Positions 1-9,564 of a stretch of DNA of 64,000 bases are shown here, one piece after another. Location: the NCBI GenBank assembly GCA_016709145.1, contig JADJEK010000006.1:124001-188000 (forward strand). Reading direction: 5' to 3'. Position numbers and translations under genes: made by a program. Numbering within the stretch: the first letter of the stretch is position 1; each line of letters begins with the position of its first letter. This DNA is from Planctomycetota bacterium. Its GTDB lineage: Bacteria > Planctomycetota > B15-G4 > JADJEK01. Under the pieces are notes generated by a model. That model was not told where the DNA came from, made no database searches, and was given only the letters and a program-made list of their open reading frames with translations.

Positions 1-1836
1 TACTTCTCGTCGACGCACGGCGCGCGCAAGGGTCTCGCCGACACGGCGCTCAAGACCGCGGACTCGGGTTACCTGACCCGTAAGCTCGCGGACGTCGCGC
101 AGAACGTCGTCGTCACCATGCGCAACTGCGGCACGATCCAGGGCATCGCGAAGGCTGCGGTCTACAAGGGTGACAAGGTCGACATCACGCTCGCGCAGCA
201 GATCCGCGGTCGTGTGGCCCGTTCCGCGATCGTCGACGTCGTGACCGACGACGTCGTCGTGAAGGAGAACGAGGTCATCACCGAGGAGACCGCGAAGCGC
301 ATCGAAGCGCTCGGCTACGAGAAGATCCGCGTCCGCAGCCCGCTGACGTGCGAAGCGTCCATCGGCGTGTGCGCACTCTGCTACGGCATGGATCTGTCGC
401 GCGGCGAATTGGTCGAAGACGGACTCGCGGCCGGCATCATCGCGGCGCAGTCGATCGGCGAACCGGGCACGCAGCTCACCATGCGTACGTTCCACATCGG
501 TGGTGCGGCGTCGCGCAGCCTGGCCCAGTCCGAAGTCAAGGCCAAGCGTCCGGGTGTCGTGAAGCTCGAGGATCTCCGCGTCGTCAACAACGGCGAGGAC
601 GACGTCGTGCTGTCGCGCAACGGCGAGATCATCATCGTCGACAAGAAGGGTCGTGAACTCGACCGCTACCCGATCTCGCTGGGCGCGATCCTGGCGATCA
701 AGGACGGCGACTCCGTCAAGGCCGGCCAGCGGATGGCCAAGTGGGATCCGCACTCGACGTCGATCATCGCGGATCGCGAAGGTCGGGCGCGTTGGGAAGA
801 CCTGGTCGAAGGCAAGACCTACAAGGAAGAGCGCGACGCGACCGGTATCCGCCGCATCCTCGTCATCGAGCACAAGGGCGATCTGCACCCGCAGATCGTC
901 ATCGAGGACGAGAAGGGCAACCCAGTCAACCTGTACCCGATCCCGGAACGTGCGTACGTCGAGATCGAGAACGGTGCGAAGGTGCGCCCCGGCACGTTGC
1001 TCGCGAAAACTCCGAAGGAGACCGGCGGCGTCCAGGACATCACCGGTGGTCTGCCGCGCGTGACCGAGTTGTTCGAGGCGCGTCGGCCGAAGGAGCCGGC
1101 GGTCATGGCCGAGATCGACGGTCAGGTCGAGATCGTCAAGGAGATGAAGCGCGGCAAGCGCACGATTCTCGTGAAGGGCGAAGGCGGAGTGGTGCAAGAG
1201 CACCTCGTGCCGCACGGCAAGCACCTGCGCGTGTCGACCGGCGACCGCGTTCGCGCCGGCCAGGCCCTGATCGAAGGACCGCTCATTCCGCACGACATCC
1301 TGCGCATCAACGGCGAGGACCACGTCCAGTCGTACCTGCTGCGCGAGATCCAGAACGTCTACCGGTCGCAGGACGTGTCGATCGACGACAAGCACATCGA
1401 GATCATCGTGTCGCAGATGATGCGCAAGGTGCGCGTCGACGACCCGGGTGATTCCGAGCTGTTGCCTGGCGTGCTGGTCGACAAGTTCCGCTATCGCGAG
1501 TCCCGCGAGGCCATGTTGAAGGCGAAGAAGCGTCCGCCCACTGCGGAGCCGCAACTCCTCGGAATCACCAAGGCTTCGCTGCAGTCCGACTCGCTGATCT
1601 CGGCGGCGTCCTTCCAGGAGACCACCAAGGTCCTTACGGAAGCGGCACTCGCCGGCAAGCGCGACGAGCTGATCGGCCTCAAGGAGAACGTCATCCTCGG
1701 CCACATGGTGCCGACGGGTACGGGCTTCCGGTCGTACCACTGGACGCGCATCAGGAAGCCCGCGGAGTCCAACCCGGCCGACGCGCCGCCGCCGAGCGGC
1801 GCCGAGCGGTCGAAGTCGGACACGACCGCGGCTTGA
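1..1836 (+). CDS. rpoC: RNA polymerase subunit beta' (RpoC), C-terminal part, truncated by window edge
   Basis: The frame is open from the first base and opens with the conserved [19 protein letters not shown] segment, so the 5' end of the gene lies outside the window. The remaining 611 residues cover the bridge/trigger-loop region ([20 protein letters not shown] near residues 142-161) and the beta' C-terminus. One Cys in RNCGT and three in [12 protein letters not shown] form the second zinc site of beta'. The protein ends in a short Pro/Ser/Ala-rich tail. It is the catalytic subunit of RNA polymerase, and its position just upstream of rpsL-rpsG is the usual bacterial order. Confidence 0.97.
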   Translation, partial: YFSSTHGARKGLADTALKTADSGYLTRKLADVAQNVVVTMRNCGTIQGIAKAAVYKGDKVDITLAQQIRGRVARSAIVDVVTDDVVVKENEVITEETAKRIEALGYEKIRVRSPLTCEASIGVCALCYGMDLSRGELVEDGLAAGIIAAQSIGEPGTQLTMRTFHIGGAASRSLAQSEVKAKRPGVVKLEDLRVVNNGEDDVVLSRNGEIIIVDKKGRELDRYPISLGAILAIKDGDSVKAGQRMAKWDPHSTSIIADREGRARWEDLVEGKTYKEERDATGIRRILVIEHKGDLHPQIVIEDEKGNPVNLYPIPERAYVEIENGAKVRPGTLLAKTPKETGGVQDITGGLPRVTELFEARRPKEPAVMAEIDGQVEIVKEMKRGKRTILVKGEGGVVQEHLVPHGKHLRVSTGDRVRAGQALIEGPLIPHDILRINGEDHVQSYLLREIQNVYRSQDVSIDDKHIEIIVSQMMRKVRVDDPGDSELLPGVLVDKFRYRESREAMLKAKKRPPTAEPQLLGITKASLQSDSLISAASFQETTKVLTEAALAGKRDELIGLKENVILGHMVPTGTGFRSYHWTRIRKPAESNPADAPPPSGAERSKSDTTAA

Positions 1837-1864
1837 GGTAGGACTCGTCGCTCGATTCGTGATG

Positions 1865-1897
1865 GGCCGACTCACCGCAACGAACGGTGGGTCGGCT
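1865..1897 (+). terminator. Hairpin terminator or attenuator after rpoC
   Basis: An inverted repeat, GCCGACTCACCG (1866-1877) and CGGTGGGTCGGC (1885-1896), forms a 12-bp stem with one G-U pair and a 7-nt loop, 29 nt after the rpoC stop. Only a weak T-rich stretch follows, so termination may be partial. Confidence 0.6.
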
Positions 1898-1931
1898 CGT
1901 CGTTCTCGCGTGAATGGCGTCGGGCACCGTC

Positions 1932-1960
1932 TTGCGTTCGCCCAGCGTCATCGCTCTAAT
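1932..1960 (+). promoter_or_regulatory. Candidate sigma70 promoter for rpsL
   Basis: TTGCGT (1932-1937), a 17-nt spacer and TCTAAT (1955-1960) lie between the rpoC hairpin and rpsL. The -10 matches 5 of 6 consensus bases, but the -35 only 3. Predicted transcription would begin near 1967, about 60 nt before rpsL. Confidence 0.35.
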
Positions 1961-2025
1961 CCCCGGTTCTTCGCCGCGCCCGAGATCGGGTGCGCGCCAT
2001 ACGGTTCGAACCCTCAGGAAGGCGC

Positions 2026-2400
2026 ATGCCGACGATCAATCAGCTTGTGCGCAAGCCGCGCGTCGTTCAGAAGTCGCGCTCGAAGTCTCCGGCGCTCGTA
2101 GCCTGCCCGCAACGCCGTGGCGTCTGCGTCCAGGTGAAGATCATGACGCCCAAGAAGCCGAACTCGGCTCTGCGCAAGATCGCGCGCGTCAAGCTCTCGA
2201 CGGGCCGTGAGATCACGGCGTACATCCCCGGCGAAAAGCACAACCTGCAAGAGCACTCCATCGTGCTCGTGCGTGGCGGTCGTGTGCGCGACCTCCCCGG
2301 TGTGCGTTACCACATCATCCGCGGCACGCTCGACGCAGCTGGCGTCGGTGATCGCAAGCAGAGCCGTTCGAAGTACGGCGCCAAGCGGCCCAAGAGCTGA
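2026..2400 (+). CDS. rpsL: 30S ribosomal protein S12
   Basis: The 124-residue protein starts [12 protein letters not shown], the standard S12 opening; an AGGAAGG ribosome binding site at 2016-2022 supports this ATG over an in-frame upstream GTG at 1990. [11 protein letters not shown] and the [11 protein letters not shown] loop, the two decoding-centre segments where streptomycin-resistance changes occur in other bacteria, are both intact and wild type. S12 sits at the A-site decoding centre of the small subunit. It is followed 16 nt later by rpsG. Confidence 0.97.
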   Translation: MPTINQLVRKPRVVQKSRSKSPALVACPQRRGVCVQVKIMTPKKPNSALRKIARVKLSTGREITAYIPGEKHNLQEHSIVLVRGGRVRDLPGVRYHIIRGTLDAAGVGDRKQSRSKYGAKRPKS

Positions 2401-2416
2401 AAGGGTTCGACGTCCG

Positions 2417-2890
2417 ATGCCTCGCAAGTACGTTTCGACGGAACGATTCCTCCAGCCCGATCCGCGCTTCGGATCGAAGCTCGTGTCGCGCTTCGTGAAC
2501 TGCCTGATGAAGCAAGGCAAGAAGACCACCTCGCAAGCGGTGTTCTACGAAGCCATCGACCTGCTCTCGAAGAAGATCCCGGACGCCGAACCTCTGGCGG
2601 CGTTCTCGGACGCATTGAACAACGTCAAGCCCATGGTCGAAGTGCGCAGCAAGCGCGTCGGCGGCGCGACGTTGCAGGTTCCCCACGAAGTGAAGCGTCA
2701 GCGGCAGCAGTCCCTCGCCATTCGCTGGGTCATCGACTCGGCGCGCGGCAAGAAGGGCAAGCCGATGGCGAAGCGCCTCGCCGAGGAGTTGTTCGACGCC
2801 TACAACAAGCAAGGCGCGGCTTTCACGATGCGTGAGAACACGCACAAGATGGCCGAGGCCAACAAGGCGTTCGCGCACTTCGCCTGGTGA
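2417..2890 (+). CDS. rpsG: 30S ribosomal protein S7
   Basis: 157 residues beginning MPRKYVSTERFLQPDPRFGS, matching S7 in length and in the conserved core (KVTSQA-like stretch, NNVKPMVEVRSKRVGGATLQVP). The ATG at 2417 is preferred over a longer in-frame extension because family homology begins exactly there. S7 nucleates assembly of the 30S head and binds the 3' major domain of 16S rRNA. In other bacteria it can repress the str operon by binding the rpsL-rpsG spacer; here that spacer is only 16 nt, so such control is not obvious. Confidence 0.97.
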   Translation: MPRKYVSTERFLQPDPRFGSKLVSRFVNCLMKQGKKTTSQAVFYEAIDLLSKKIPDAEPLAAFSDALNNVKPMVEVRSKRVGGATLQVPHEVKRQRQQSLAIRWVIDSARGKKGKPMAKRLAEELFDAYNKQGAAFTMRENTHKMAEANKAFAHFAW

Positions 2891-2909
2891 CGAGGCGTTG
2901 ATGTCGTGC

Positions 2910-2945
2910 GGAACCCGGGAGGCGACGTTCGCCTGCCCGGGTTCC
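2910..2945 (+). terminator. Strong hairpin between rpsG and fusA
   Basis: GGAACCCGGG (2910-2919) pairs perfectly with CCCGGGTTCC (2936-2945). Inside it AGGCGA (2920-2925) pairs with TCGCCT (2929-2934), leaving a single bulged G at 2935. The 16-bp stem is followed by TTGCGTTG, a weak T tail. It could end or attenuate the rpsL-rpsG transcript before fusA. Confidence 0.55.
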
Positions 2946-2963
2946 TTGCGTTGATGGGGCTGC

Positions 2964-2984
2964 GTTCGCGCGGAGCGCGCGAAC
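2964..2984 (+). promoter_or_regulatory. Second hairpin in the fusA leader
   Basis: GTTCGCGCG (2964-2972) and CGCGCGAAC (2976-2984) form a perfect 9-bp stem with a GAG loop. It ends 22 nt before the fusA ATG and just upstream of its GGAGG ribosome binding site (about 2992-2996). This is a plausible site for translational control; no ligand or protein can be named from sequence. Confidence 0.4.
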
Positions 2985-3006
2985 CCGAGCTGGAGGCGAG
3001 ACAGCG

Positions 3007-5064
3007 ATGGCGGTCGAACTCGCGCGCATCCGCAACATCGGCATCATCGCGCACATCGACGCGGGCAAGACCACGCTGTCCGAACGCATCCTGTTCTACA
3101 CCGGCAAAGAACACCGGATGGGCGAGGTCCACGAGGGCACCGCCAAGATGGACTACCTTCCCGAAGAGCAGGCCCGCGGCATCACGATCACGTCGGCCGC
3201 GACGACCTGCTACTGGAAGGACCACCGCATCAACTTGATCGACACGCCTGGGCACGTCGACTTCACCGCGGAAGTCGAGCGGTCGTTGCGCGTCCTCGAC
3301 GGTGCGGTCGGCGTGTTCTGTGGCGTCGCCGGCGTCGAAGCGCAGAGCGAGACGGTCTGGCGTCAAGCTGATCGCTACCGCGTTCCGCGCCTCGCATTCA
3401 TCAACAAGCTCGACCGTATCGGCGCCGACTTCGATCGCGTCGTCGAACACATTCGCAAGCGTCTCGGCGCGAAGCCGCTGCCGCTGGTGATGCCGATGGG
3501 TCGCGAGAAAGATCTGTTCGGCATCGTCGACTTGGTGCGGATGCAGGCGATCACGTTCCGCGACGACGATCAGGGTTCGACTCCGATCGTGGGTCCGATC
3601 CCCGCGGAATTGGTCGAGGAAGCGACCGAGCGGCGTGCGTTGCTCATCGAGGTGCTCGCGGAAGAGGTCGATGCGATCGCTGACAAGTACCTCGCCGACC
3701 AAGCGCTCACCGAAACGGAGATCGACGCCGGAATCCGCGCAGCGACGTTGGCGTTCAAGATCGTGCCGGTGCTGGCCGGCTCCGCGCTGAAGAACAAGGG
3801 CGTCCAACACCTGCTCGACGCGGTCTTGCGTTACCTGCCGTCGCCGACGGAAGTCCCGCCGACGGTCGGCCAGGTGCCCGGCAAGGACAAATCGGTCACG
3901 CGCAAACCGGACCCGAAGGAACCGCTGACGGCGCTCGTGTTCAAGACACTGCACGACTCGCACGGCGAGATCGCGTTCGTGCGCATCTACTCCGGCACGC
4001 TGCGTCCCGGCGAGGCGCTGTTCAATCCACGTGTCGAGAAGCAGGAGCGCATCGGCCGGCTCTACCTGATGCACGCCGACGAACGTGAGGCGATCGAGGC
4101 GGCGGGGCCCGGAGAGATCGTCGGCGCGATCGGCCTGAAGTTCACGGCGACCGGCGACACGATCTGCCCGCGGCACGATCCGATCGCGCTCGAAGGCATG
4201 CGTTTCCCCGAGACGGTCATCGACATGTCGATCGAGCCCAAGACTTCCCGCGACAAGGACGTGCTCGAACAATCACTCGGCATCCTCGCGAAAGACGATC
4301 CGACGTTCCGCTGGTCGCTCGATCAGGAAACCGGTCAGACGATCATCTCGGGCATGGGGGAGCTGCACCTCGAGATCCTGAAGAACCGCCTGTTGTCGGA
4401 CTTCCACGTCGAAGCTCGTGTGGGTCAGCCCCGCGTCGCCTACAAGCAGACGATCGCGGCGATCGGCGTCGGCGAAGCCGAGTTCAAGAAGACGATCGCC
4501 GGCAAGAACCTCTATGCGCGAGTGCGACTGCGCGTCGAACCGGCGCCCGATGCGGCCAAGTTCGAGTTCAAGAGCCACGTCGAACAGACCGCGCTGCCAA
4601 AGCCGTTCTTCGCCGCGATCGAGGGTGGGGCGCGCAGCGAAGCGATCTCCGGCCTCGGTCTCGGCTACTCGGTGATCCGCGTTCGGGTGGCCCTCGAGGA
4701 CGCGACCGCGATCGACGGGGAGTCGAACGAGACCGCGTTCTCGGTCGCCGCCGAGGATGCGTTCGAAGCCGCGATGCAGGCCGGCGGGGTCCAATTGCTC
4801 GAGCCGATCATGCGGTTCGAGATCCGGACGCCATCCGAGTACATGAAGAACATCATCGGCGACCTCAATACGCGGCGCAGCGAAGTCTCCGAGCTGGTCG
4901 CCGACGAGGAGCCGGTCCTGCTGCGCGGCAAGATGCCGCTGTCCGAGACCTTCGGGTACTCGACGCAGATCCGCAGCCTGTCGCAGGGGCGCGCGTCGTT
5001 CGCGATGGAACCCAGCGACTACGCGGTCGTTCCGCCCGAAGTCTCCAAGCGATTGCTGATCTGA
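3007..5064 (+). CDS. fusA: Elongation factor G, divergent type (possibly spdEFG class)
   Basis: A 685-residue translational GTPase with all G motifs: AHIDAGKT (15-22), [11 protein letters not shown] (switch II side), DTPGH (79-83), NKLD (133-136) and a GSAL G5 motif. Domain III carries [10 protein letters not shown], and the C-terminus reads [21 protein letters not shown]. It drives tRNA-mRNA translocation and/or ribosome recycling. Its place after rpsL-rpsG argues for the main housekeeping copy. Oddities: the domain IV tip (about residues 560-578) reads [17 protein letters not shown], about two residues longer than usual and without the His that is near-universal there in canonical EF-G; tuf does not follow. 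It may belong to the spirochaete/planctomycete/deltaproteobacterial EF-G subfamily, but that assignment is inference. Confidence 0.93.
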   Translation: MAVELARIRNIGIIAHIDAGKTTLSERILFYTGKEHRMGEVHEGTAKMDYLPEEQARGITITSAATTCYWKDHRINLIDTPGHVDFTAEVERSLRVLDGAVGVFCGVAGVEAQSETVWRQADRYRVPRLAFINKLDRIGADFDRVVEHIRKRLGAKPLPLVMPMGREKDLFGIVDLVRMQAITFRDDDQGSTPIVGPIPAELVEEATERRALLIEVLAEEVDAIADKYLADQALTETEIDAGIRAATLAFKIVPVLAGSALKNKGVQHLLDAVLRYLPSPTEVPPTVGQVPGKDKSVTRKPDPKEPLTALVFKTLHDSHGEIAFVRIYSGTLRPGEALFNPRVEKQERIGRLYLMHADEREAIEAAGPGEIVGAIGLKFTATGDTICPRHDPIALEGMRFPETVIDMSIEPKTSRDKDVLEQSLGILAKDDPTFRWSLDQETGQTIISGMGELHLEILKNRLLSDFHVEARVGQPRVAYKQTIAAIGVGEAEFKKTIAGKNLYARVRLRVEPAPDAAKFEFKSHVEQTALPKPFFAAIEGGARSEAISGLGLGYSVIRVRVALEDATAIDGESNETAFSVAAEDAFEAAMQAGGVQLLEPIMRFEIRTPSEYMKNIIGDLNTRRSEVSELVADEEPVLLRGKMPLSETFGYSTQIRSLSQGRASFAMEPSDYAVVPPEVSKRLLI

Positions 5065-5156
5065 CCATGGACCCCGCGCACGTGTCGGTCGACCCTCACG
5101 CGCGCGGAGTTCCACACCTTGTTCCGACTTTATCCGTGTCGAGGCCGGGTACCCCG

Positions 5157-5184
5157 TTGACAGTCGAAGGTGCCTTCATAGAAT
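5157..5184 (+). promoter_or_regulatory. Strong sigma70-type promoter of the S10 supercluster
   Basis: TTGACA (5157-5162), 16-nt spacer, TAGAAT (5179-5184): a perfect -35 and a 5/6 -10. Transcription should start near 5191, about 165 nt upstream of rpsJ. It lies in the 292-nt gap after fusA, so the S10 genes probably have their own promoter. Confidence 0.75.
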
Positions 5185-5275
5185 GCCCGGTCTTTGTTTC
5201 GCATCCATAACTGAGCAACAGGTTTAGCCCTCCGCAGACCCAAACGGGGGGCAGGACCATGTCGGTTGGGATCCC

Positions 5276-5310
5276 CGGCTTGACGCGGGAGCAGCTCTCG
5301 CGTCGGGCCG
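5276..5310 (+). promoter_or_regulatory. Leader hairpin of the S10 operon (possible attenuator)
   Basis: GACGCGGGAG (5282-5291) pairs with CTCTCGCGTC (5295-5304) around a 3-nt loop, and the flanks CGGCTT and GGGCCG extend it to about 16 bp. A T-rich stretch (TCGTTGTCTTTCATT) follows. The form resembles an intrinsic terminator inside a 5' leader, 47 nt before rpsJ. In Escherichia coli the S10 leader is the target of L4 autoregulation; whether that holds here is unknown. Confidence 0.5.
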
Positions 5311-5356
5311 TCGTTGTCTTTCATTCCGACCGCCGACTCGTGAGGACGAGCCTCCG

Positions 5357-5665
5357 ATGCTGAACCAGAAAATCACGATCCGCCTCGAGGCGTACGACCA
5401 CCGATCGCTCGACACGTCGGCGATGGAAATCGTCGATACGGCGAAGCGCACTGGCGCCCGCGTAGCCGGGCCGATCCCGCTGCCGACGCGCATCGAGCGT
5501 TACACGGTGTTGCGTTCGCCGCACATCGACAAGAAGAGCCGCGAGCAGTTCGAGATCCGAACGCACAAGCGACTCATCTACATCACCGATCCGACCGCGA
5601 AGACGGTCGACTCCATCAGCCGGCTGAACCTGCCGGCCGGCGTCGACATCCGGGTCAAGGTCTGA
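5357..5665 (+). CDS. rpsJ: 30S ribosomal protein S10
   Basis: 102 residues starting [19 protein letters not shown], with the family signature region [29 protein letters not shown] split across residues 35-65. The length is standard. S10 is a 30S head protein and, in other bacteria, also the transcription partner NusE. First gene of the long ribosomal supercluster; GAGG at about 5342 serves as ribosome binding site. Confidence 0.97.
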   Translation: MLNQKITIRLEAYDHRSLDTSAMEIVDTAKRTGARVAGPIPLPTRIERYTVLRSPHIDKKSREQFEIRTHKRLIYITDPTAKTVDSISRLNLPAGVDIRVKV

Positions 5666-5678
5666 GGGAGAGCGAGCG

Positions 5679-6335
5679 ATGGCAGCTCCAAAGTTCCTGC
5701 TCGGACGCAAGGTCGGCATGACCCAGATTCACCGCGGTGAAGAAGGGGATGTCGTCCCCGTCACCGTGATCTCGGCGGGTCCTTGCGTGGTCTCGCAAGT
5801 GAAGACCGTCGAGAACGACGGCTACCTCGCGCTGCAGCTCGCGTTCGAGGAATGCCGCGAGAAGGTCAAGTCGAAGCCGATCAACGGTCACTTCAAGAAG
5901 CAGGGCGTGAAGACGCACCGCTTCCTGCGCGAAGTGCGGCTCGCCGAACCGTCCGACCTCAAGGTCGGTGACACGATCAAGGCCGACGTCTTCGCCGCGG
6001 GCGAGAAGGTCGACGTGATCGGCACGGTCAAGGGTCGCGGTTTCCAGGGTGTCATGCGCGTGTGGAACTTCGGCCACAAGCCCGAAGCGCACGGCAACAT
6101 GAACCAGCGCGGTCCGGGCTCGATCGGTATGCACACGCGTCCTGGCGAGGTCCTGAAGGGCCACCGCATGGCGACGCACTGGGGTGACGAGCGCTGCACG
6201 ACTCGCAACCTCGAAGTCGTCGACGTCGACGTCGAGAAGAACGCAGTGCTGGTGTATGGCGCCGTGCCGGGCAACCGCGGCGACTTCGTGATGATCCGCG
6301 CCGCCAAGGCGTGCCGCCCGAAGAAGACTTCGTGA
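5679..6335 (+). CDS. rplC: 50S ribosomal protein L3
   Basis: 218 residues beginning MAAPKFLLGRKVGMTQ, the conserved L3 start. The central extension contains GRGFQGVMRVWNF and the basic GSIGMHTRPGEVLKGHRMA loop that reaches toward the peptidyl transferase centre. GAGGGAGAG precedes the ATG. L3 is an early 23S rRNA binder. It lies 13 nt after rpsJ and is followed closely by rplD. Confidence 0.97.
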   Translation: MAAPKFLLGRKVGMTQIHRGEEGDVVPVTVISAGPCVVSQVKTVENDGYLALQLAFEECREKVKSKPINGHFKKQGVKTHRFLREVRLAEPSDLKVGDTIKADVFAAGEKVDVIGTVKGRGFQGVMRVWNFGHKPEAHGNMNQRGPGSIGMHTRPGEVLKGHRMATHWGDERCTTRNLEVVDVDVEKNAVLVYGAVPGNRGDFVMIRAAKACRPKKTS

Positions 6336-6346
6336 GGGTGATGACC

Positions 6347-6979
6347 ATGGTCGAAGTGACCTGCTTCAACGGAAAGAACGGCGGCGTCGCGAAGATCGAC
6401 GTCGATCCGACGCCGTTCGGCGAGAAGGTGCGCAAGCGCCTGATGCGCCACGCGTTCCTGCACTACGCGGCCGCGCATCGCGCCGGCACGCACTCGACGC
6501 TCACGCGCGCCGAGGTCAACTTCAACACGCGCAAGCCGTGGAAGCAGAAGGGCACCGGACGCGCGCGTTCGGGTGACTTCTCCTCGCCGCTGTGGCGCAA
6601 GGGTGGTATCGCGCTCGGTCCGAAGCCGCGCAGTTACACCACCAATCTGCCGCGCCGCATGCGCCTCGAAGCGTTGCGTTCCTCGCTGCTCGGCAAGCTG
6701 AACGACGGTGAGCTCAAGCTCTTGGACGGCGTCACGTTCGACGTGCCGAAGACCAAGAAGGCCGCCGAGATCCTGAAGTCGCTCGGCATCACCTACGAGC
6801 GGACGCTCGTCGTCGTCGCCGAGCGCGGCGAAGGCTTCGTGCGCTCGTTCCGCAACCTCGAGAACGTCGACATCCGCATGGCGACCGATCTGAACGCGGA
6901 ACACGTGCTGCTGAGCAAGCACGTCGTGATCGATCGGCGCGCGCTGGAGCAGATCCTGGAGCGCCTCTCCGATGCGTGA
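6347..6979 (+). CDS. rplD: 50S ribosomal protein L4
   Basis: 210 residues as called from MVEVTCFNGKNGG. Two upstream in-frame ATGs exist (6311, inside rplC, and 6341); 6347 best fits the GAGGGTG ribosome binding site at about 6334-6340 and the length of the family. The conserved exit-tunnel loop (STLTRAEVNFNTRKPWKQKG, then TGRARSGDFSSPLWRKGG) is intact. L4 lines the nascent-chain tunnel and in some bacteria represses its own operon. It overlaps rplW by 8 nt. Confidence 0.95.
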   Translation: MVEVTCFNGKNGGVAKIDVDPTPFGEKVRKRLMRHAFLHYAAAHRAGTHSTLTRAEVNFNTRKPWKQKGTGRARSGDFSSPLWRKGGIALGPKPRSYTTNLPRRMRLEALRSSLLGKLNDGELKLLDGVTFDVPKTKKAAEILKSLGITYERTLVVVAERGEGFVRSFRNLENVDIRMATDLNAEHVLLSKHVVIDRRALEQILERLSDA

Positions 6980-7253
6980 TCCACACATCATCGTCAAGCG
7001 CCCTCTCGTCACCGAGAAGGGCTCGTTCCTGTCCGAGCGCTCGAACATGTATTCGTTCGAGGTCGCGGGCGACGCCAACAAGGTCGAGATCCGCAAGGCG
7101 ATCGAGTCCTTGTTCAAGGTGAATGTCGTCGGCGTGAACACGACCGTGCGCAAGGGCAAGGTCAAGGGGCTCGGCTGGCGGACGTACGCGCGCCCCAACA
7201 TCAAGCGTGCGTTGGTCAAGCTGAAGCCTGGCCAAACCATCGAATTCGTCTGA
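6972..7253 (+). CDS. rplW: 50S ribosomal protein L23
   Basis: 93 residues, [20 protein letters not shown] at the start, with the [19 protein letters not shown] loop typical of L23. It sits at the tunnel exit and is the docking point for trigger factor and signal recognition particle. The ATG overlaps the end of rplD, implying translational coupling. Confidence 0.96.
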   Translation: MRDPHIIVKRPLVTEKGSFLSERSNMYSFEVAGDANKVEIRKAIESLFKVNVVGVNTTVRKGKVKGLGWRTYARPNIKRALVKLKPGQTIEFV

Positions 7254-7272
7254 GCGCGGAAGGACCGGTCGC

Positions 7273-8100
7273 ATGGGCATCAAGCAATACAAGCCGACCT
7301 CGCCTGGCCGTCGCTTCGGCCAAGTGATCGACTTCTCGGATCTCTCGGACGTCGAGCCGGAAAAGTCCCTGCTCGAGCCGAAGAAGAGCACGGGCGGCAG
7401 AAACAACCACGGCCACACGACGACGCGGTTCCGTGGCGGTGGCGCGAAGCGCATGTACCGCCGGATCGACTTCCGTCGCGACAAGGACGGTATCGCCGCC
7501 AAGGTCGCGTCGATCGAGTACGACCCGAACCGCAGCGCGCGCATCGCGCTGTTGAACTACGCGGACGGCGAGAAGCGCTACATCCTCGCGCCGCTCGGAC
7601 TGCGCGTCGGCGACACGGTGATGTCGGGCTCGAAGGCCGAAGCCAAGAACGGCAACTGCCTCAAGCTCGCCGACATTCCGGTCGGTTTGACGGTGCACAA
7701 CGTCGAGTTGCTGCCCGGCAAGGGCGGTCAGATCGGTCGTTCGGCCGGTACTGCGATCCAGTATTCGGCGCACGAGGAAGGCACCGCGGTGCTGATCCTG
7801 CCGTCGGGCGAAGTGCGTCGTGTCGCGGACCAGTGCCGTGCGACCGTCGGCCAGATCGGCAACATCGATCATCAAAACGTCTCGATCGGCAAAGCCGGTC
7901 GCAAGCGCCACATGGGTCGACGCCCGCACGTCCGCGGCGTCGCGCAGAACCCGGTGTCGCACCCCATGGGCGGTGGCGAAGGTCGCTCCGGCGGCGGTCG
8001 TCATCCGTGCTCGCCGACGGGCGTGCTCGCGAAGGGCGGCAAGACGCGCAACCCGCGCAAGCCGTCGTCGCGCTTCATCATCCGTCGCCGCAAGAAGTGA
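7273..8100 (+). CDS. rplB: 50S ribosomal protein L2
   Basis: 275 residues, [17 protein letters not shown] start, [20 protein letters not shown] in the N-terminal third and the C-terminal motif [17 protein letters not shown]. The second His of the widely conserved HPHGG is Met here; the first, functionally stressed His remains. L2 is needed for subunit joining and peptidyl transfer. GGAAGG at about 7258 is the ribosome binding site. Confidence 0.97.
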   Translation: MGIKQYKPTSPGRRFGQVIDFSDLSDVEPEKSLLEPKKSTGGRNNHGHTTTRFRGGGAKRMYRRIDFRRDKDGIAAKVASIEYDPNRSARIALLNYADGEKRYILAPLGLRVGDTVMSGSKAEAKNGNCLKLADIPVGLTVHNVELLPGKGGQIGRSAGTAIQYSAHEEGTAVLILPSGEVRRVADQCRATVGQIGNIDHQNVSIGKAGRKRHMGRRPHVRGVAQNPVSHPMGGGEGRSGGGRHPCSPTGVLAKGGKTRNPRKPSSRFIIRRRKK

Positions 8101-8118
8101 TTTGAAGGAGGCGAAGAC

Positions 8119-8418
8119 TTGAGTCGCAGCCTGAAGAAGGGCCCGTTCGTCGATCCGAACGTGCTCAAGCTGGTGAAGAAGATGAGCGGTCGCGGAAATC
8201 GCGAGCCGCTGAAGACCTGGTCGCGCTCCTGCACGATCATCCCGGACTTCGTGGGCCAGACCTTCATGGTCCACAACGGGAAGGCCTTCACGAAGGTCTT
8301 CGTGACGGAAGACATGGTCGGACACAAGCTCGGTGAGTTTGCTCCGACCCGCGTCTTCCGCGGCCATACGAACAAGAAGGAAGAGGCCAAGAAGACCGGC
8401 GGCGCCCCCCCGGCGTAA
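8119..8418 (+). CDS. rpsS: 30S ribosomal protein S19
   Basis: 99 residues reading [21 protein letters not shown], the standard S19 opening, but initiated at TTG (8119). An excellent GAAGGAGG ribosome binding site (8105-8112) is placed correctly for that codon, and no better start exists. S19 forms a 30S head complex with S13. C-terminus is a short Lys/Ala tail. Confidence 0.95.
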   Translation: MSRSLKKGPFVDPNVLKLVKKMSGRGNREPLKTWSRSCTIIPDFVGQTFMVHNGKAFTKVFVTEDMVGHKLGEFAPTRVFRGHTNKKEEAKKTGGAPPA

Positions 8419-8430
8419 CGGAGAGATCGC

Positions 8431-8868
8431 GTGAGCAACTTCAGAGCAAGTCATCGCTACGCACGCATCACGGCTCGCAAGTGCCGGCTGATTGCCGACA
8501 TGATTCGCGGGCTGCCGGTCAACCGTGCGCTCGAGGTGCTGCAGTTCACGCAGCGCCGCGGTGCACGATTGGTCGAGAAGGTTCTGAAGTCGGCCGTCGC
8601 GAATGCGCAGCAGGACGAGAACGTCAACGTCAACAAGCTCTACGTCGCGGAATCGCGCGTCGACGAAGGCCCGCTGCTCGGCGGTCGGCCGCGTTGGCGC
8701 CCAGCATCGCGCGGGCGTGCGATGCCCATTCGCAAGCGCACGAGCCACATCCACCTCGCGGTCAGCGAACACGCCGAGCCGGTCCTGAAGGAAGCTCCGG
8801 TCGCCGACGCGGGTACGAAAGCCAAGAAGGCCTCGAAGAAGGCCTCCAAGGCCAGCAAGGGTCAGTGA
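8431..8868 (+). CDS. rplV: 50S ribosomal protein L22
   Basis: 145 residues from a GTG start, with GGAGAG ribosome binding site. The core (FRASHRYARITARKCRLIADM, then the tunnel beta-hairpin GGRPRWRPASRGRAMPIRKR) is standard and ends near residue 117. About 25 further residues form a Lys/Ala/Ser-rich tail (KAKKASKKASKASKGQ) not present in most L22. L22 lines the exit tunnel with L4. Confidence 0.95.
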   Translation: MSNFRASHRYARITARKCRLIADMIRGLPVNRALEVLQFTQRRGARLVEKVLKSAVANAQQDENVNVNKLYVAESRVDEGPLLGGRPRWRPASRGRAMPIRKRTSHIHLAVSEHAEPVLKEAPVADAGTKAKKASKKASKASKGQ

Positions 8869-8874
8869 GGATCC

Positions 8875-9564
8875 ATGGGACAGAAAGTCAATCCACTCGG
8901 TTTCCGTATCGGCATCACCGAGCCCTGGCGCTCGCGCTGGTACGCGCCCAAGAAGGACTTCCGGCGCCTCTTGCTCGAGGACCAGAAGATCCGCCGCTAC
9001 ATCAAGAAGGAGTTCCACTCCGCAGCGGTGCCGCGCATCGACATCGAGCGCACCCGTGAGGCCGTGACGGTCATCGTCTACACCGGTCGTCCGGGCGTCT
9101 TGATCGGGCGCAAGGGCGCGCGCGTCGACCTGCTGCGCAATGCGCTCGAGCAGATCACGGGCGGCAAGGTCGAGATCCGCACGAAGGAAGTCGAGAAGCC
9201 CGAACTGTCGGCGCAGCTCGTCGGCGAGTCGATCGCGGAGCAGCTCGAGAAGCGCGCTTCGTTCCGTCGCGCGCTGAAGAAGACCGCGCAGCTCACGATG
9301 CAAGCCGGTGCGCTCGGCGTGAAGATCAAGATCTCCGGCCGCCTCGGCGGCGCCGAGATGTCGCGCGTCGAGACCATCGCGTTCGGCTCGGTGCCGCTCT
9401 CGAGCCTGCGTGCGGAAGTCGACTACGGCTTCGCCGAGGCCAAGACGACCTACGGCGTCATCGGCATCAAGTGCTGGGTCTACAAGGGCATGATCGCCCC
9501 GCAAGAGAAGAAGAAGCCCGAGGCCGGTCGGACCGTGGAGGTGGCGCATGGCGATGATGCCTAA
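8875..9564 (+). CDS. rpsC: 30S ribosomal protein S3
   Basis: 229 residues, MGQKVNPLGFRIGITEPWRS start, KH domain with VLIGRKGARVD near residues 78-88 (GxxG type) and the C-terminal GAEMSRVE/YGFAEAKTTYG motifs. S3 is part of the mRNA entry helicase of the 30S subunit. The end overlaps the rplP start by 17 nt. Confidence 0.97.
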   Translation: MGQKVNPLGFRIGITEPWRSRWYAPKKDFRRLLLEDQKIRRYIKKEFHSAAVPRIDIERTREAVTVIVYTGRPGVLIGRKGARVDLLRNALEQITGGKVEIRTKEVEKPELSAQLVGESIAEQLEKRASFRRALKKTAQLTMQAGALGVKIKISGRLGGAEMSRVETIAFGSVPLSSLRAEVDYGFAEAKTTYGVIGIKCWVYKGMIAPQEKKKPEAGRTVEVAHGDDA

